Source: a virus. From it: a stretch of DNA of 60,351 bases. Positions 42,629 to 51,094 of this stretch are shown in pieces (positions within the stretch are counted from its first letter, which is position 1; each line of letters starts with the position of its first letter). A program made the translations under genes and the position numbers. The notes beneath the pieces are model-generated. The model was not told the DNA's origin and did no database searches. It saw only the letters and a program-made list of their open reading frames with translations. The stretch spans positions 1-60,351 of IMG/VR virus record IMGVR_UViG_3300048833_000402; one strand, 5' to 3'.

Positions 42629-43009
42629 ATGCCCGTCCTGACGGAACCGCCCAGCAAGGGCGATGTCCTCAAATATGAGGTCAACCCGAACTACACCCGC
42701 GAGGTGGTGACGCTGCTCGCGGGCATGCCCTATCCCGTGGGCGCCGTCCTCGGCCGCATCACCGCCAGCGGCAAATACAAGCTCGCGACCAGCGGCGGCA
42801 CCGATGGCGCGCAGACTGGCACGGCCGTCCTCCTCTATGCCGTCGATGCGACATTGGCCGATGCCGTGGGCATCGTCGTCGCCCGCGGCCCGGCCATCGT
42901 CTCGCGCGCAGCGCTGGCCTACGACGCCACCGTCGATGATGCCGCAAAGATCACCACCAAGATCGGCCAGCTGGCAGCGGTCGGCATCGTCGCCCGCGAC
43001 GGCGTCTGA
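42629..43009 (+). CDS. Head decoration protein (gpD-like)
   Basis: This 126-aa protein resembles the head decoration protein D family: FSUB-like N-terminus aside, the segments YTREVVTLLAGMPYPVGAVL, TDGAQTGTAVLLYAVDAT and AKITTKIGQLAAVGIVARDG are typical. Decoration trimers stabilise the expanded capsid. It sits between protease/scaffold and major capsid genes, exactly as in lambda. The 73-base gap before it carries GTGGAG just ahead of the ATG. Confidence 0.88.
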   Translation: MPVLTEPPSKGDVLKYEVNPNYTREVVTLLAGMPYPVGAVLGRITASGKYKLATSGGTDGAQTGTAVLLYAVDATLADAVGIVVARGPAIVSRAALAYDATVDDAAKITTKIGQLAAVGIVARDGV

Positions 43010-43057
43010 CGCCGCTCACCCGGCCGCGCCAAACCCTTCATCCCCCGGAGCCCCACC

Positions 43058-44083
43058 ATGACCCTCGTCCGCAATCCCTTCGACGCTGGCGGCTATTCGC
43101 TGGCCGAGATGACGCAGGCCATCAACATCCTGCCCAACCTCTACACCCGCCTCGCCCAGATCGGCCTCTTCCGCTTCGAAGGTGTCAGCCAGCGCTCGGT
43201 GATCATCGAGCAGTACGAGGGCGTCTTGAGCCTTCTGCCCTCCGTCCCTCTCGGCGGCCCGGCCACGGTCGGCACCCGCGAGGGACGCTCCATGCGGTCC
43301 TTCGCCCTGCCGTGGATCCCGCATGACGATGTGGTCCTGCCTGCCGACATCCAGGGGCAGCCAGCGCTGGGCGGCGCTTTCGATGCGGCCGATCCTCTCG
43401 TCGAGGTGATGAACCGCAAGCTGCTCCTCATGCGGCGCAAGCATGCCCAGACCCGCGAATACATGGAGATGAACGCACTGCGCGGCATCGTGAAGGACGG
43501 GGCCGGGACCACCCTCTACAACTACTTCACCGAATTCGGCCTGGCGCAGATCTCGGTGGACTTCGTGCTGGGCACGGCTGGCACCAACGTGCAGGGCAAG
43601 GTCCGCGAGGTGCTGCGCGCCATCGAGGACAACCTCTTGGGCGAGGCGATGACTTCGGTCCATGCCCTCGTCAGCCGCGAGTTCTTCGACAAGCTGATCG
43701 CGCACCCGAAGACGGAAGAGGCCTACAAGTTCTACGCCTCGACCGGCGCCCAGCCGCTGCGCGAGGATGTCCGTCGCAACTTCCCCTTCGGCGGGATCCT
43801 GTTCGAGGAGTATTCCGGCACCGTCACCCTCTCGACCAAGGCCACCGAACGGCTGGTCCCGGCGAACGAGGGGATCGCCTTCCCGCTCGGCACCATGGAC
43901 ACTTTCACCACCTATGGCGGCCCGGCCAACCTGCTGGAAACCGCCAACACCATCGGCCTGCCGCTCTATGCCCGGCAGCATCTCGACGAGAAGGGCCGCT
44001 GGATCGACGTGATGACCGAGGCCTCGATCCTGCCGGTGAACAAGCGGCCCCGGCTGGCGATCCGGCTGCACACGTCGAACTGA
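43058..44083 (+). CDS. Major capsid protein, gpE family
   Basis: This 341-aa protein belongs to the lambda gpE major capsid family: FSLAEMTQAINILPNLY-like N-terminus, GVSQRSVIIEQYEGVLSLLP, AQTREYMEMNALRGIVKD and TSVHALVSREFFDKLIAHP are recognisable. It has the HK97 fold. Length agrees with lambda gpE (341 aa). It starts 48 bases after the decoration protein with CCCCGGAG upstream. Confidence 0.92.
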   Translation: MTLVRNPFDAGGYSLAEMTQAINILPNLYTRLAQIGLFRFEGVSQRSVIIEQYEGVLSLLPSVPLGGPATVGTREGRSMRSFALPWIPHDDVVLPADIQGQPALGGAFDAADPLVEVMNRKLLLMRRKHAQTREYMEMNALRGIVKDGAGTTLYNYFTEFGLAQISVDFVLGTAGTNVQGKVREVLRAIEDNLLGEAMTSVHALVSREFFDKLIAHPKTEEAYKFYASTGAQPLREDVRRNFPFGGILFEEYSGTVTLSTKATERLVPANEGIAFPLGTMDTFTTYGGPANLLETANTIGLPLYARQHLDEKGRWIDVMTEASILPVNKRPRLAIRLHTSN

Positions 44084-44094
44084 CGGACCCACCG

Positions 44095-44409
44095 ATGTCC
44101 GTCTTCGTCGCCGCCATGGACCGTATCTTCACCCATGCCTCCATGGCGGCCCCGGCCCTCTGGATCTCGGCCACCACATCCGAGGAACGCCCGATCCGCA
44201 TCATCCGCCGCGCGCCCGACCGCGTCACCGACTTCGGCGCGGGGCGGTTCGTCAGCGACACGACGGTGGTGGATGTGCGCGTCGCCGACCTGCCCGACCC
44301 GCGCCCGGGCGATGTGATCGTCATCGGTGCCGAGAGCCATGTGATCCAGGGGGAACCGCTGCGCGACCGCGAACGGCTGATCTGGACTCTCGACCTGCGC
44401 CCGGCGTGA
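44095..44409 (+). CDS. Head-tail joining protein (gpFII-like)
   Basis: This 104-aa beta-rich protein includes RPIRIIRRAPDRVTDFGAG, VVDVRVADLPDPRPGDVI and HVIQGEPLRDRERLIWTLDL. It resembles ATP-binding sugar transporter-like/FII joining proteins found after the major capsid gene in lambdoid phages. It begins 11 bases after the capsid stop and ends 4 bases before the next start. Confidence 0.75.
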   Translation: MSVFVAAMDRIFTHASMAAPALWISATTSEERPIRIIRRAPDRVTDFGAGRFVSDTTVVDVRVADLPDPRPGDVIVIGAESHVIQGEPLRDRERLIWTLDLRPA

Positions 44410-44413
44410 CACG

Positions 44414-45037
44414 ATGAAACTGAAGCTCACCATCGATCCTGACATCTTCGCGATGATGCAGGCGGAAATCGCTGCGGGCGAGAAGGCCGTCACCACCGCC
44501 ATGCGCGAGGCGGGCGCGGGCCTGAAATCCGCCTGGCGCGGCCAGATCACCGGCGCGGGCCTTGGCACCCGGCTTGGCAACTCGATCCGGCTGGCCACCT
44601 ATCCGAAGGGTGGCAAAAGCCTGAACGCCGCAGCGCTGGTCTGGTCGAATGCCCCGGTGATCGTCGGCGCGCATGACGCTGGGCCGCTCATCCGGTCCAA
44701 GGGTGGGTTCTGGCTGGCCATCCCCACCCCGGCGGCGGGAAAATCCACCCGTGGCGGCCGTATCACCCCCGGCGAATGGGAGCTCCGCACCGGCCTGCGC
44801 CTGCGCTTCATCTACCGGCGCCGGGGGCCGAGCCTGCTGGTGGCCGAGGGGCGCCTGAACAGCAAGGGCCGTGCTGTGGCGTCCCGCGCGAAAACCGGCC
44901 GCGGTCTGACCACTGTGCCGATCTTCCTCCTGGTGCCGCAGGTCAAGCTACGCAAACGACTGGATCTGGCGCGCGATGCCGAGCGGGCTATCGACGCCGT
45001 GCCGGGGCGGATCGTGACAGGGTGGCATCAGGTGTAG
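44414..45037 (+). CDS. Minor tail protein (DUF6441/gpZ-like)
   Basis: This 207-aa protein starts MKLKLTIDPDIFAMMQAEIA; the recognisable segment GGRITPGEWELRTGLRLRFI and a basic C-terminus fit proteins at the lambda gpZ position in alphaproteobacterial prophages. It would connect or regulate tail length at the head-proximal end. Its last 10 bases overlap the 3' end of a convergent moron on the opposite strand, showing that the insertion occurred right at this gene's end without destroying it. Confidence 0.65.
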   Translation: MKLKLTIDPDIFAMMQAEIAAGEKAVTTAMREAGAGLKSAWRGQITGAGLGTRLGNSIRLATYPKGGKSLNAAALVWSNAPVIVGAHDAGPLIRSKGGFWLAIPTPAAGKSTRGGRITPGEWELRTGLRLRFIYRRRGPSLLVAEGRLNSKGRAVASRAKTGRGLTTVPIFLLVPQVKLRKRLDLARDAERAIDAVPGRIVTGWHQV

Positions 45038-45834
45038 GTGCCGTCGCGATCTTCCTGATAGTCTCCAACCACCCAAATGAAACTCTGGATATCGATACGG
45101 TCTCGCGGCTGCAGATCAGATAGTTCGCGACTGGTTCGCTCCACAAGGTCCAGCAGGCTGGCATAGACATCAATGTTCAGGCGCGCCTCGTAGTTGGACG
45201 CGAAGGGATGGCCCACTCGTGCAGCAAAGTCCTTTGTGACCTCGGGCTTGAGAAACATATGTCTATCGGGGCGCCAGAGGTACGGCAGATAGGTCACAAC
45301 CGTCCACTTGGCGCAATCATGGGGCTTGAGGGCCGCTTCGAGTCGGCCAAGGCTATTCTTGTCCGCATTCTCGGTAAATTCAGCGGCCGCCCGAATGACG
45401 GCATCGGAACTTGGGCCTCGAAATACGTCCTGCAACCGCGTCTTTTCAAAAGGTGAAAGCATATTTGTCGCACGAAAAACCGACAAGATCGCTTCGCCGT
45501 ATCCTGATCCGGTTATCGCCATTTCCAGGGGCGCAGTCGCATCCAGCTTGTTCTTTGCGGCCAGCTTGTAGTCCCGCTCCTGCGCGGCATAGCCCTCTGA
45601 ATGAAAACCGTTCGGAAAAAACTTCAGGAAGCGGCTTCGAGCGCCCGAGTAGCCGAAATACTTCGGATCAGATTTGCCAGCTTCGTCGTGCAGTTGCTGC
45701 CAGACGCGATCCGCATCGGTGCCTTCCACGCAGACTTTGCCATCGGCAAGCCCATAGAATTTGCCGTCTTTCTCCGCCAGCCTCAGCGCCCGCTTGCCGA
45801 GATTGCCTTGGCGAATTGTCCTGGCTGCGCCCAT
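45028..45834 (-). CDS. Reverse-strand moron of unknown function inside the tail operon
   Basis: This 268-aa soluble-looking protein starts MGAARTIRQGNLGKRALRLA. Recognisable segments such as KYFGYSGARSRFLKFFPNGF and VVTYLPYLWRPDRHMFLKPE are rich in aromatic and basic residues and look like a conserved enzyme or binding domain, but I know no family name. It is transcribed against the tail genes, has its own ribosome site (GGAG about 8 bases before the ATG) and lower GC than its neighbours. These traits define a moron expressed in the lysogen; defence or fitness roles are plausible but untested. Confidence 0.65.
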   Translation of the reverse strand: MGAARTIRQGNLGKRALRLAEKDGKFYGLADGKVCVEGTDADRVWQQLHDEAGKSDPKYFGYSGARSRFLKFFPNGFHSEGYAAQERDYKLAAKNKLDATAPLEMAITGSGYGEAILSVFRATNMLSPFEKTRLQDVFRGPSSDAVIRAAAEFTENADKNSLGRLEAALKPHDCAKWTVVTYLPYLWRPDRHMFLKPEVTKDFAARVGHPFASNYEARLNIDVYASLLDLVERTSRELSDLQPRDRIDIQSFIWVVGDYQEDRDGTYT

Positions 45835-45894
45835 GCCTGTGCTCCGCTGATCAACCTAAGGGCAAAGCATAGCCGCTGATGCCTTCATAAAGAA

Positions 45895-45910
45895 AGACCT
45901 GCACAGGTCT
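45895..45910. promoter_or_regulatory. Short perfect palindrome upstream of the reverse moron
   Basis: AGACCTGCACAGGTCT is a 16-base perfect inverted repeat in the 114-base gap between the moron start (45834) and the rightward tail gene (45949). Its position fits an operator for the moron promoter. The gap is also more AT-rich than the flanking tail genes. Confidence 0.35.
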
Positions 45911-45948
45911 GGCCTCCAAACACGTCACTGTCTGCCAGCTAAAGAAAA

Positions 45949-46371
45949 ATGCCCACCGCCCGCGAAACCGTCCTCGCCGCACTGCTCGCGCGGCTGCAGC
46001 CACTTGCCGCCCTCACCCTGCGTGACGAGGTGCTGCCCGAGCGGATCCCCGCGGTCGGGCTGATCATCCTGCGCGATGGCCAGCCGGGCGAGCCGGAAGT
46101 GACCCTGTCGCCCCTGCGCTACCACTACCAGCACCGGGCCGAGCTGGAGGTCTTTCTCCAGGCGGGCACCGGCCGGGCCATCGCCTTCGACGACTTGGTC
46201 GCCGCCATCGGCGCGGCGATTGAAGCCGACCCCACCCTTGGCGGCCTCTGTGACTGGGTGGAACCCGAGGCCCCTGCCTCGGTCGATCTGCCTGTCGAGG
46301 GCGCGGCGGCGCTGAAGGCGGCGGTGATCACCGTCGTCCTGCACTACACCACCACCGGCCCTCTGGCCTGA
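45949..46371 (+). CDS. Tail completion/terminator-like protein (gpU position)
   Basis: This 140-aa protein (MPTARETVLAALLARLQPLA) includes HYQHRAELEVFLQAGTGRAI and IGAAIEADPTLGGLCDWVEP. Similar proteins in Rhodobacterales prophages lie just before the tail tube gene, as lambda gpU does; they are often mislabelled acyl-CoA transferase. The pattern of a small alpha/beta tail-terminator is consistent. It is 24 bases upstream of the tube gene. Confidence 0.6.
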   Translation: MPTARETVLAALLARLQPLAALTLRDEVLPERIPAVGLIILRDGQPGEPEVTLSPLRYHYQHRAELEVFLQAGTGRAIAFDDLVAAIGAAIEADPTLGGLCDWVEPEAPASVDLPVEGAAALKAAVITVVLHYTTTGPLA

Positions 46372-46394
46372 CATCCCCCACATAGGAGACCCCC

Positions 46395-47333
46395 ATGGCA
46401 CGCGCACACGGCGCGCGGGCGCAGATGGCGCTTGCGTTCGAAACCGTCTACGGCACCCCGCCCGCCAGCGGCTATCGGCTGATGCCCTTCGCCCGGACCA
46501 CGCTTGGCGCGGAACAGCCCCTGCTGAATTCTGAACTGCTCGGCTACGGCCGCGATCCACTGGCCCCGATCAAGGACGCGGTCACCGCCGATGGCGAGGT
46601 GGTGGTGCCGATCGATGTGGAGGCCTTTGGTTTTTGGCTGAAGGCGGCCTTCGGCGCTCCGACCACGACGGGGACCACGCCCAAGACCCACACCTTTCAA
46701 TCGGGGAACTGGACCTTGCCAAGCATGGCCATCGAAGTGGCCATGCCCGAGGTGCCGCGCTTCGCGATGTATGCGGGCTGCGTGATGGACCAGCTGTCCT
46801 GGCAGATGAACCGGTCGGGCCTGCTGACAGCCACCGCCCGCCTGATCGCACAGGGCGAGGCGATTGCGGCCACCACCGCCGCGGGGACGCCCACCGCGCT
46901 GGGCCTGCAGCGCTTCGGCCATTTCAACGGGGTGGTGAAGCGCAACGGCACGGCCTTGGGCAATGTCGTCTCGGCCGAGATCACCTATGCCAACGGTCTC
47001 GACCGGATCGAGACCATCCGCAACGACGGCAAGATCGAGGGCGCCGATCCCGGCATGGCGGCGCTGACGGGGCGGATCGAGGTGAGGTTCGCGGACTCTG
47101 CGCTGGTAACGCAAGCCATCGATGGCACGCCCTGCGAGTTGGAATTTGCCTACAACCTCGGCGCGAACGCCAGCTTCACCTTCACCGCCCACGCCGTCTA
47201 CCTCCCCGTCCCGCGGATCGAGATTCCCGGGCCGCAGGGCATCCAGGCCAGCTTCGATTGGCAGGCGGCCAAGGCCACCAGCCCCGCCCGCATGTGCACC
47301 GCTGTCCTTGTCAACACCGTCACGGGATACTGA
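46395..47333 (+). CDS. Major tail tube protein (gpV-like)
   Basis: This 312-aa protein includes LAFETVYGTPPASGYRLMPF, WQMNRSGLLTATARLIAQGE and VVSAEITYANGLDRIETI, the pattern of the phage tail tube family common in alphaproteobacterial siphophages. It precedes the chaperone pair and tape measure, as expected of the tube gene. An ATAGGAGA ribosome site lies about 7 bases upstream of the ATG. Length is consistent with a tube plus a C-terminal surface domain. Confidence 0.8.
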   Translation: MARAHGARAQMALAFETVYGTPPASGYRLMPFARTTLGAEQPLLNSELLGYGRDPLAPIKDAVTADGEVVVPIDVEAFGFWLKAAFGAPTTTGTTPKTHTFQSGNWTLPSMAIEVAMPEVPRFAMYAGCVMDQLSWQMNRSGLLTATARLIAQGEAIAATTAAGTPTALGLQRFGHFNGVVKRNGTALGNVVSAEITYANGLDRIETIRNDGKIEGADPGMAALTGRIEVRFADSALVTQAIDGTPCELEFAYNLGANASFTFTAHAVYLPVPRIEIPGPQGIQASFDWQAAKATSPARMCTAVLVNTVTGY

Positions 47334-47335
47334 CC

Positions 47336-47773
47336 ATGATCCGCCTGAACCTCTCGAACCGGCCCGAATGGCTGGACCTGCTCCCCGGCCTTCGCGTGCT
47401 GGTGGCCCCTCTGACCACCGCGCTGATGGTCTCCGCCCGGGCCGATCCCATGATCGACGGCCTGACGGAAACCTCCAGCCAGGAGGACATGGCGCTGGCC
47501 ATGGCCAAGGCGGTCGCCCGCCGGGCGGTGCTGGAATGGGAAGGTGTCGGCGACGAGGCGGGCAACCTCGTCCCCGTCAGCCCGGCCGGGATCGACGCCC
47601 TCCTCGAAATCTGGCCGGTCTTCGAGGCCTTCCAGGCGCAGTACGTCGCCCGCGGCCTGATGCTGGATCAGGAAAAAAACGCCTCCGCGCCCTCGCCGAC
47701 TGGTCCTTCGGCGGGGGCGACGGCTATTGCGCGGCCTGCGCAGGGCCCTGCCCGGACTGCCCCGCAAGACTGA
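47336..47773 (+). CDS. Tail assembly chaperone, upstream frame (gpG-like)
   Basis: This 145-aa protein occupies the lambda gpG position between tail tube and tape measure. It starts MIRLNLSNRPEWLDLLPGLR and is helical in its middle (DMALAMAKAVARRAVLEWEG). Near residue 114 its codons read GAA AAA AAC, forming a -1 slippery heptamer, after which the zero frame continues only about 30 low-complexity residues (SAPSPTGPSAGATAIARPAQ). That behaviour is exactly that of the short product of a frameshifting chaperone gene. Confidence 0.8.
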   Translation: MIRLNLSNRPEWLDLLPGLRVLVAPLTTALMVSARADPMIDGLTETSSQEDMALAMAKAVARRAVLEWEGVGDEAGNLVPVSPAGIDALLEIWPVFEAFQAQYVARGLMLDQEKNASAPSPTGPSAGATAIARPAQGPARTAPQD

Positions 47774-48003
47774 ACCGCCCGCAGACGGTCGAGGGCTGGC
47801 AGGTCTGGGACCTGACCCAGCGCCTCGGCGGCCAGCTGCGCATCGCGCCCGGCGCCGTCATCGGATGGGACATGGGCGCCGCCCTCGCGCTGGCGCAAGC
47901 GCTGGGCGTCAACGCCCTGATCGCCGCCGAACTGCTGCCCGAGATCGAGGCGGCGATGGTGCGCAAACTGAACGAGCAGATGGAAGGACGCCGGAATGGC
48001 TGA
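47336..48003 (+). CDS. Tail assembly chaperone fusion (gpGT-like) by -1 frameshift
   Basis: A -1 shift at 47674-47680 joins the first 115 codons of the upstream frame to a second frame that ends at 48003, giving a product of about 222 residues. The second frame encodes RLRALADWSFGGGDGYCAAC, a CxxC...CxxC cluster, then QVWDLTQRLGGQLRI and a C-terminal helix. It has no start of its own near its beginning. The long form would recruit tail tube subunits to the tape measure, as lambda gpGT does. Its end overlaps the tape measure start by 8 bases. Confidence 0.75.
47674..47680 (+). other. Programmed -1 frameshift slippery site A AAA AAC
   Basis: In the zero frame the codons are GAA AAA AAC (47672-47680), so the heptamer A AAA AAC fits the X XXY YYZ rule exactly. 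The reading frame opened by the slip continues to the tape measure gene. Conserved frameshifting at this point in the G/GT genes is known for many long-tailed phages. Confidence 0.8.
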
Positions 48004-50458
48004 GAAGAAGGTCTCCGTCCGCCTCGTGGCGGAGGGCGGACGGCGCGTGCGCGCGGAGCTGGAGGGGATCGGAGATGCCGGGGCGAAGGGGTTCGGCCGT
48101 CTGTCGCGCGAGATGGAAATGGCCAACACCCGTCTTGCGACCTTCGCGCGCCGGGCCGGGCTTGCCCTTGGGACAGCGGCAGCAGCGGCGACGGCATCCC
48201 TCGGGCTGATCGTCCGTTCCACGGCCGAGAGTGCCGCCCAGATCCGGCAGTTCGCGCAGGTCGCCAACGCGACGCCGGAGGCGCTGCAGCGCTGGTCCGC
48301 CGGGGCGAGGACGGTCGGGATCGAGCAGGAGAAGCTCGCCGATATCCTGAAGGACGTGAACGACCGTGTCGGGGATTTCCTGCAGACCGGCGGCGGGCCG
48401 ATGGCGGATTTCTTCGAGAACGTCGCCCCGCGCGTGGGTGTCACGGCCGACCAGTTTGCGCGCCTTTCCGGCCCCGAGGCATTGCAGCTTTACGTCGACA
48501 CGCTGGAACGCGCCGGGCTCAGCCAGCAGGAGATGACCTTCTATCTCGAGGCCATGGCCTCGGATGCCACCCGCCTCCTGCCGCTTCTGAGGAACGGCGG
48601 GGCGGAGATGGCAAGGCTTGGCGACCAGGCTGCGGGACTTGGTGCGGTGCTGGACAGCGATGCCCTCGAAGCCCTGCGCCGCACGCAACTGGCGCTGGGC
48701 ACGGTCTCGCTGGTCTTCGACGGGTTGCGCAACCGGATCGCGGTCGCCGTGGCGCCGACCATCGAGGCGCTGGCCAATGCCTTCGTGGCCCTTGCGTCCG
48801 ATGGCGGGATCCTGCGCTCCGCTATCGACACGCTGATCGGCAACCTCGGGCGTCTGGCCTCCTATGCTGCGACCTTCGCGGCCGTCATGGCCGGGCGCTG
48901 GGTCGCGGGATTGGCGGCCGCAGCCTTGTCCGTGCGCGGGCTTGCCACCGCGCTGGTGTTGCTGCGCGGCGCCCTGATCCGCACCGGGATCGGCGCGCTG
49001 ATCGTCGGGGCGGGCGAGCTGGTCTATCAGTTCTCGCAGCTGGTGGCCCGGGTCGGCGGTGTGGGCCAGGCGTTTCGCCTCCTCGGCGATCTGGCCCGCG
49101 AAGTCTGGTCGCGCATCGGCATGTCGCTTGACGCGGCGCTTGCGCGGATGGCGGCCGGATGGGAGGGGCTGAAGGCGGCGGGACTATCGGCCCTTGAGGG
49201 CACCATCGCGGGCGTCGTCAGCTTCGGCGACCGGACGGCCGCGATCTTCCAGGGGGCCTACGACGCTGCAGTGGCGATCTGGGGCAGTCTGCCGGGGGCC
49301 ATCGGAGACTTCGCCTTCCAGGCGGCGAACGGGCTGATCTCCGGCGTGGAAGCAATGCTGAACGGCGTCGTCACCCGCATCAACAGCTTCATCGAGACGC
49401 TGAACGCAGCCCTCGCGCTGCTGCCGGAATGGGCCACGGGCGAGGGTGGCGTACGGATCGGGATTCTTAACCCCGTGGAACTGGGGCGCATCGGCAACCC
49501 TTTCGAGGGCGCCGCAACGGCCGCAGGGGCTGCGGCGGCGGATGCCTTCTCGGCCGCGCTGGCTCGCACCTACCTGGAACCGCCTGATCTTGGCCTCGGT
49601 GGCATGGCTAACGATGCTCGCGTCCGGGCCGACGGCTATCGCGAGGCGGCCGGGATGCTCGCCGATGCCGCGGGTCGGCCGCTGGCCAGCTGGCAGGCGC
49701 TGAAGGATGCGGTGACCGGCACGGGGACCGAGGCCGAAACCGCGCTGGCTGATGCGGTCGATTCGGCCGATGCCCTGACCACCGGGCTGAACGACACCGC
49801 CACCGCAGCAGAGGGTGCAGGCCGCGCAGCGCGCGACGCTGGGGCGGCAGCGGCCGAGGGCGCGGACACGGCCCTGACCGGCTGGCAGGCTGTCACCGCG
49901 GCCCTCGTCGACTATGCCGCCAAGGCGCGCGACATCGGTGGGGATATCGGCAGCGCGCTGGTGGGCGCGTTCCAGAGCGCCGAGAACGCAATCGGTGACT
50001 TCGTGAAGACCGGCAAGATCGACTTCCGCGACCTGGTCACCTCGATGATTGCCGATCTCGCAAAGCTGGCGGCGCGGCGCTTCATCTTTGGGCCGATAGC
50101 GAACGCTCTTTCCGGCGCGCTGGGCGGTGCGGGCGGGCTATTCGCGAACATCCTGCATACCGGCGGCGTGGTCGGCGCCCCTGGCCCTGGCCGGATGGTT
50201 CCCGCCTTGGCCTTCGCGGGTGCGCCGCGCATGCACAACGGCGGCTGGGCAGGGCTGCGCCCCGACGAGGTGCCCGCGATCCTGCAGCGGGGCGAGCGGG
50301 TCCTTTCCCGGCGCGAGGCGGCAGGGTTCGGCCAGTCGGGCGCGTCCACCGTCAATGTCACGATCAACGCCCGCGACGCCGAGAGTTTCCGCCAGTCGCG
50401 CACGCAGGTCGCCAGCGACATCGCCCGTGCCGTGTCGCTCGGGCGGCGGGGCATGTGA
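47996..50458 (+). CDS. Tail tape measure protein
   Basis: This 820-aa protein is the longest of the tail-shaft genes. Helical N-terminal half (KKVSVRLVAEGGRRVRAELE, AAQIRQFAQVANATPEALQR), central hydrophobic stretches (about residues 285-345: AAALSVRGLATALVLLRGAL) and an Ala-rich C-terminus are typical of tape measures. It fixes tail length and helps DNA passage. The start overlaps the GT frame end. By the lambda rule of about 1.5 angstrom per residue it predicts a tail of roughly 120 nm, an estimate only. Confidence 0.88.
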   Translation: MAEKKVSVRLVAEGGRRVRAELEGIGDAGAKGFGRLSREMEMANTRLATFARRAGLALGTAAAAATASLGLIVRSTAESAAQIRQFAQVANATPEALQRWSAGARTVGIEQEKLADILKDVNDRVGDFLQTGGGPMADFFENVAPRVGVTADQFARLSGPEALQLYVDTLERAGLSQQEMTFYLEAMASDATRLLPLLRNGGAEMARLGDQAAGLGAVLDSDALEALRRTQLALGTVSLVFDGLRNRIAVAVAPTIEALANAFVALASDGGILRSAIDTLIGNLGRLASYAATFAAVMAGRWVAGLAAAALSVRGLATALVLLRGALIRTGIGALIVGAGELVYQFSQLVARVGGVGQAFRLLGDLAREVWSRIGMSLDAALARMAAGWEGLKAAGLSALEGTIAGVVSFGDRTAAIFQGAYDAAVAIWGSLPGAIGDFAFQAANGLISGVEAMLNGVVTRINSFIETLNAALALLPEWATGEGGVRIGILNPVELGRIGNPFEGAATAAGAAAADAFSAALARTYLEPPDLGLGGMANDARVRADGYREAAGMLADAAGRPLASWQALKDAVTGTGTEAETALADAVDSADALTTGLNDTATAAEGAGRAARDAGAAAAEGADTALTGWQAVTAALVDYAAKARDIGGDIGSALVGAFQSAENAIGDFVKTGKIDFRDLVTSMIADLAKLAARRFIFGPIANALSGALGGAGGLFANILHTGGVVGAPGPGRMVPALAFAGAPRMHNGGWAGLRPDEVPAILQRGERVLSRREAAGFGQSGASTVNVTINARDAESFRQSRTQVASDIARAVSLGRRGM

Positions 50459-50467
50459 GGATCAGCC

Positions 50468-51094
50468 ATGGCATTTCACGAGGTCCGCTTTCCGGACAAC
50501 ATAAGCCGCGGGGCACGCGGCGGCCCCGAACGCCGCACCCAGATCGTCGAACTGGCAAGCGGGGCGGAGGAGCGCAACGCCAGCTGGGCCAACAGCCGTC
50601 GCCGCTACGACGTCGCCTACGGCATCCGCCGCGCCGACGATCTGGCGGCGGTCGTCGCCTTCTTCGAGGCCCGTAATGGCCGACTGCATGGCTTCCGCTT
50701 CAAGGACTGGGCTGATTTCAAGTCTTGCCTGCCGTCGCAGACGCCCGCCGCGACCAACCAGTCGATCGGCACCGGGAATGGGGCGGCCACCCTGTTCCAG
50801 CTGACCAAACGCTACACCTCCGGCGCGCAGTCCTGGACTCGGACCATCACCAAGCCCGTCGCCGGAACCGTGACCATCGCCCTGAACGGGACGCCCCAAG
50901 CTTCCGGATGGTCGGTTTCCACGACCACCGGCTTCATCACCTTCACGACGGCCCCCGCCGCTGGCATCGCCATCACCGCAGGTTTCGAATTCGACGTTCC
51001 CGTCCGCTTCGACACCGATGCCCTCGACGTCACCCTCGATCTCGAACGCCTCGGGTCGATCACCTCGATCCCCCTCGTGGAAATCCGCACATGA
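50468..51094 (+). CDS. DUF2460 distal tail protein (GTA gp12-like), complete
   Basis: This 208-aa DUF2460/TIGR02217 protein starts MAFHEVRFPDNISRGARGGP and contains YDVAYGIRRADDLAAVVAFF, characteristic of the family. It is the complete counterpart of the truncated gene at the left edge of the window. It begins the GTA-like tail-tip cassette, 9 bases after the tape measure stop, and marks the switch from lambda-like shaft genes to GTA-like tip genes. Confidence 0.88.
   Translation: MAFHEVRFPDNISRGARGGPERRTQIVELASGAEERNASWANSRRRYDVAYGIRRADDLAAVVAFFEARNGRLHGFRFKDWADFKSCLPSQTPAATNQSIGTGNGAATLFQLTKRYTSGAQSWTRTITKPVAGTVTIALNGTPQASGWSVSTTTGFITFTTAPAAGIAITAGFEFDVPVRFDTDALDVTLDLERLGSITSIPLVEIRT

Noticed and set aside
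44135-44317. Small plus-strand frame inside the joining-protein gene
   Set aside because: Ser/Pro/Arg-rich shadow of a real gene; no ribosome site.
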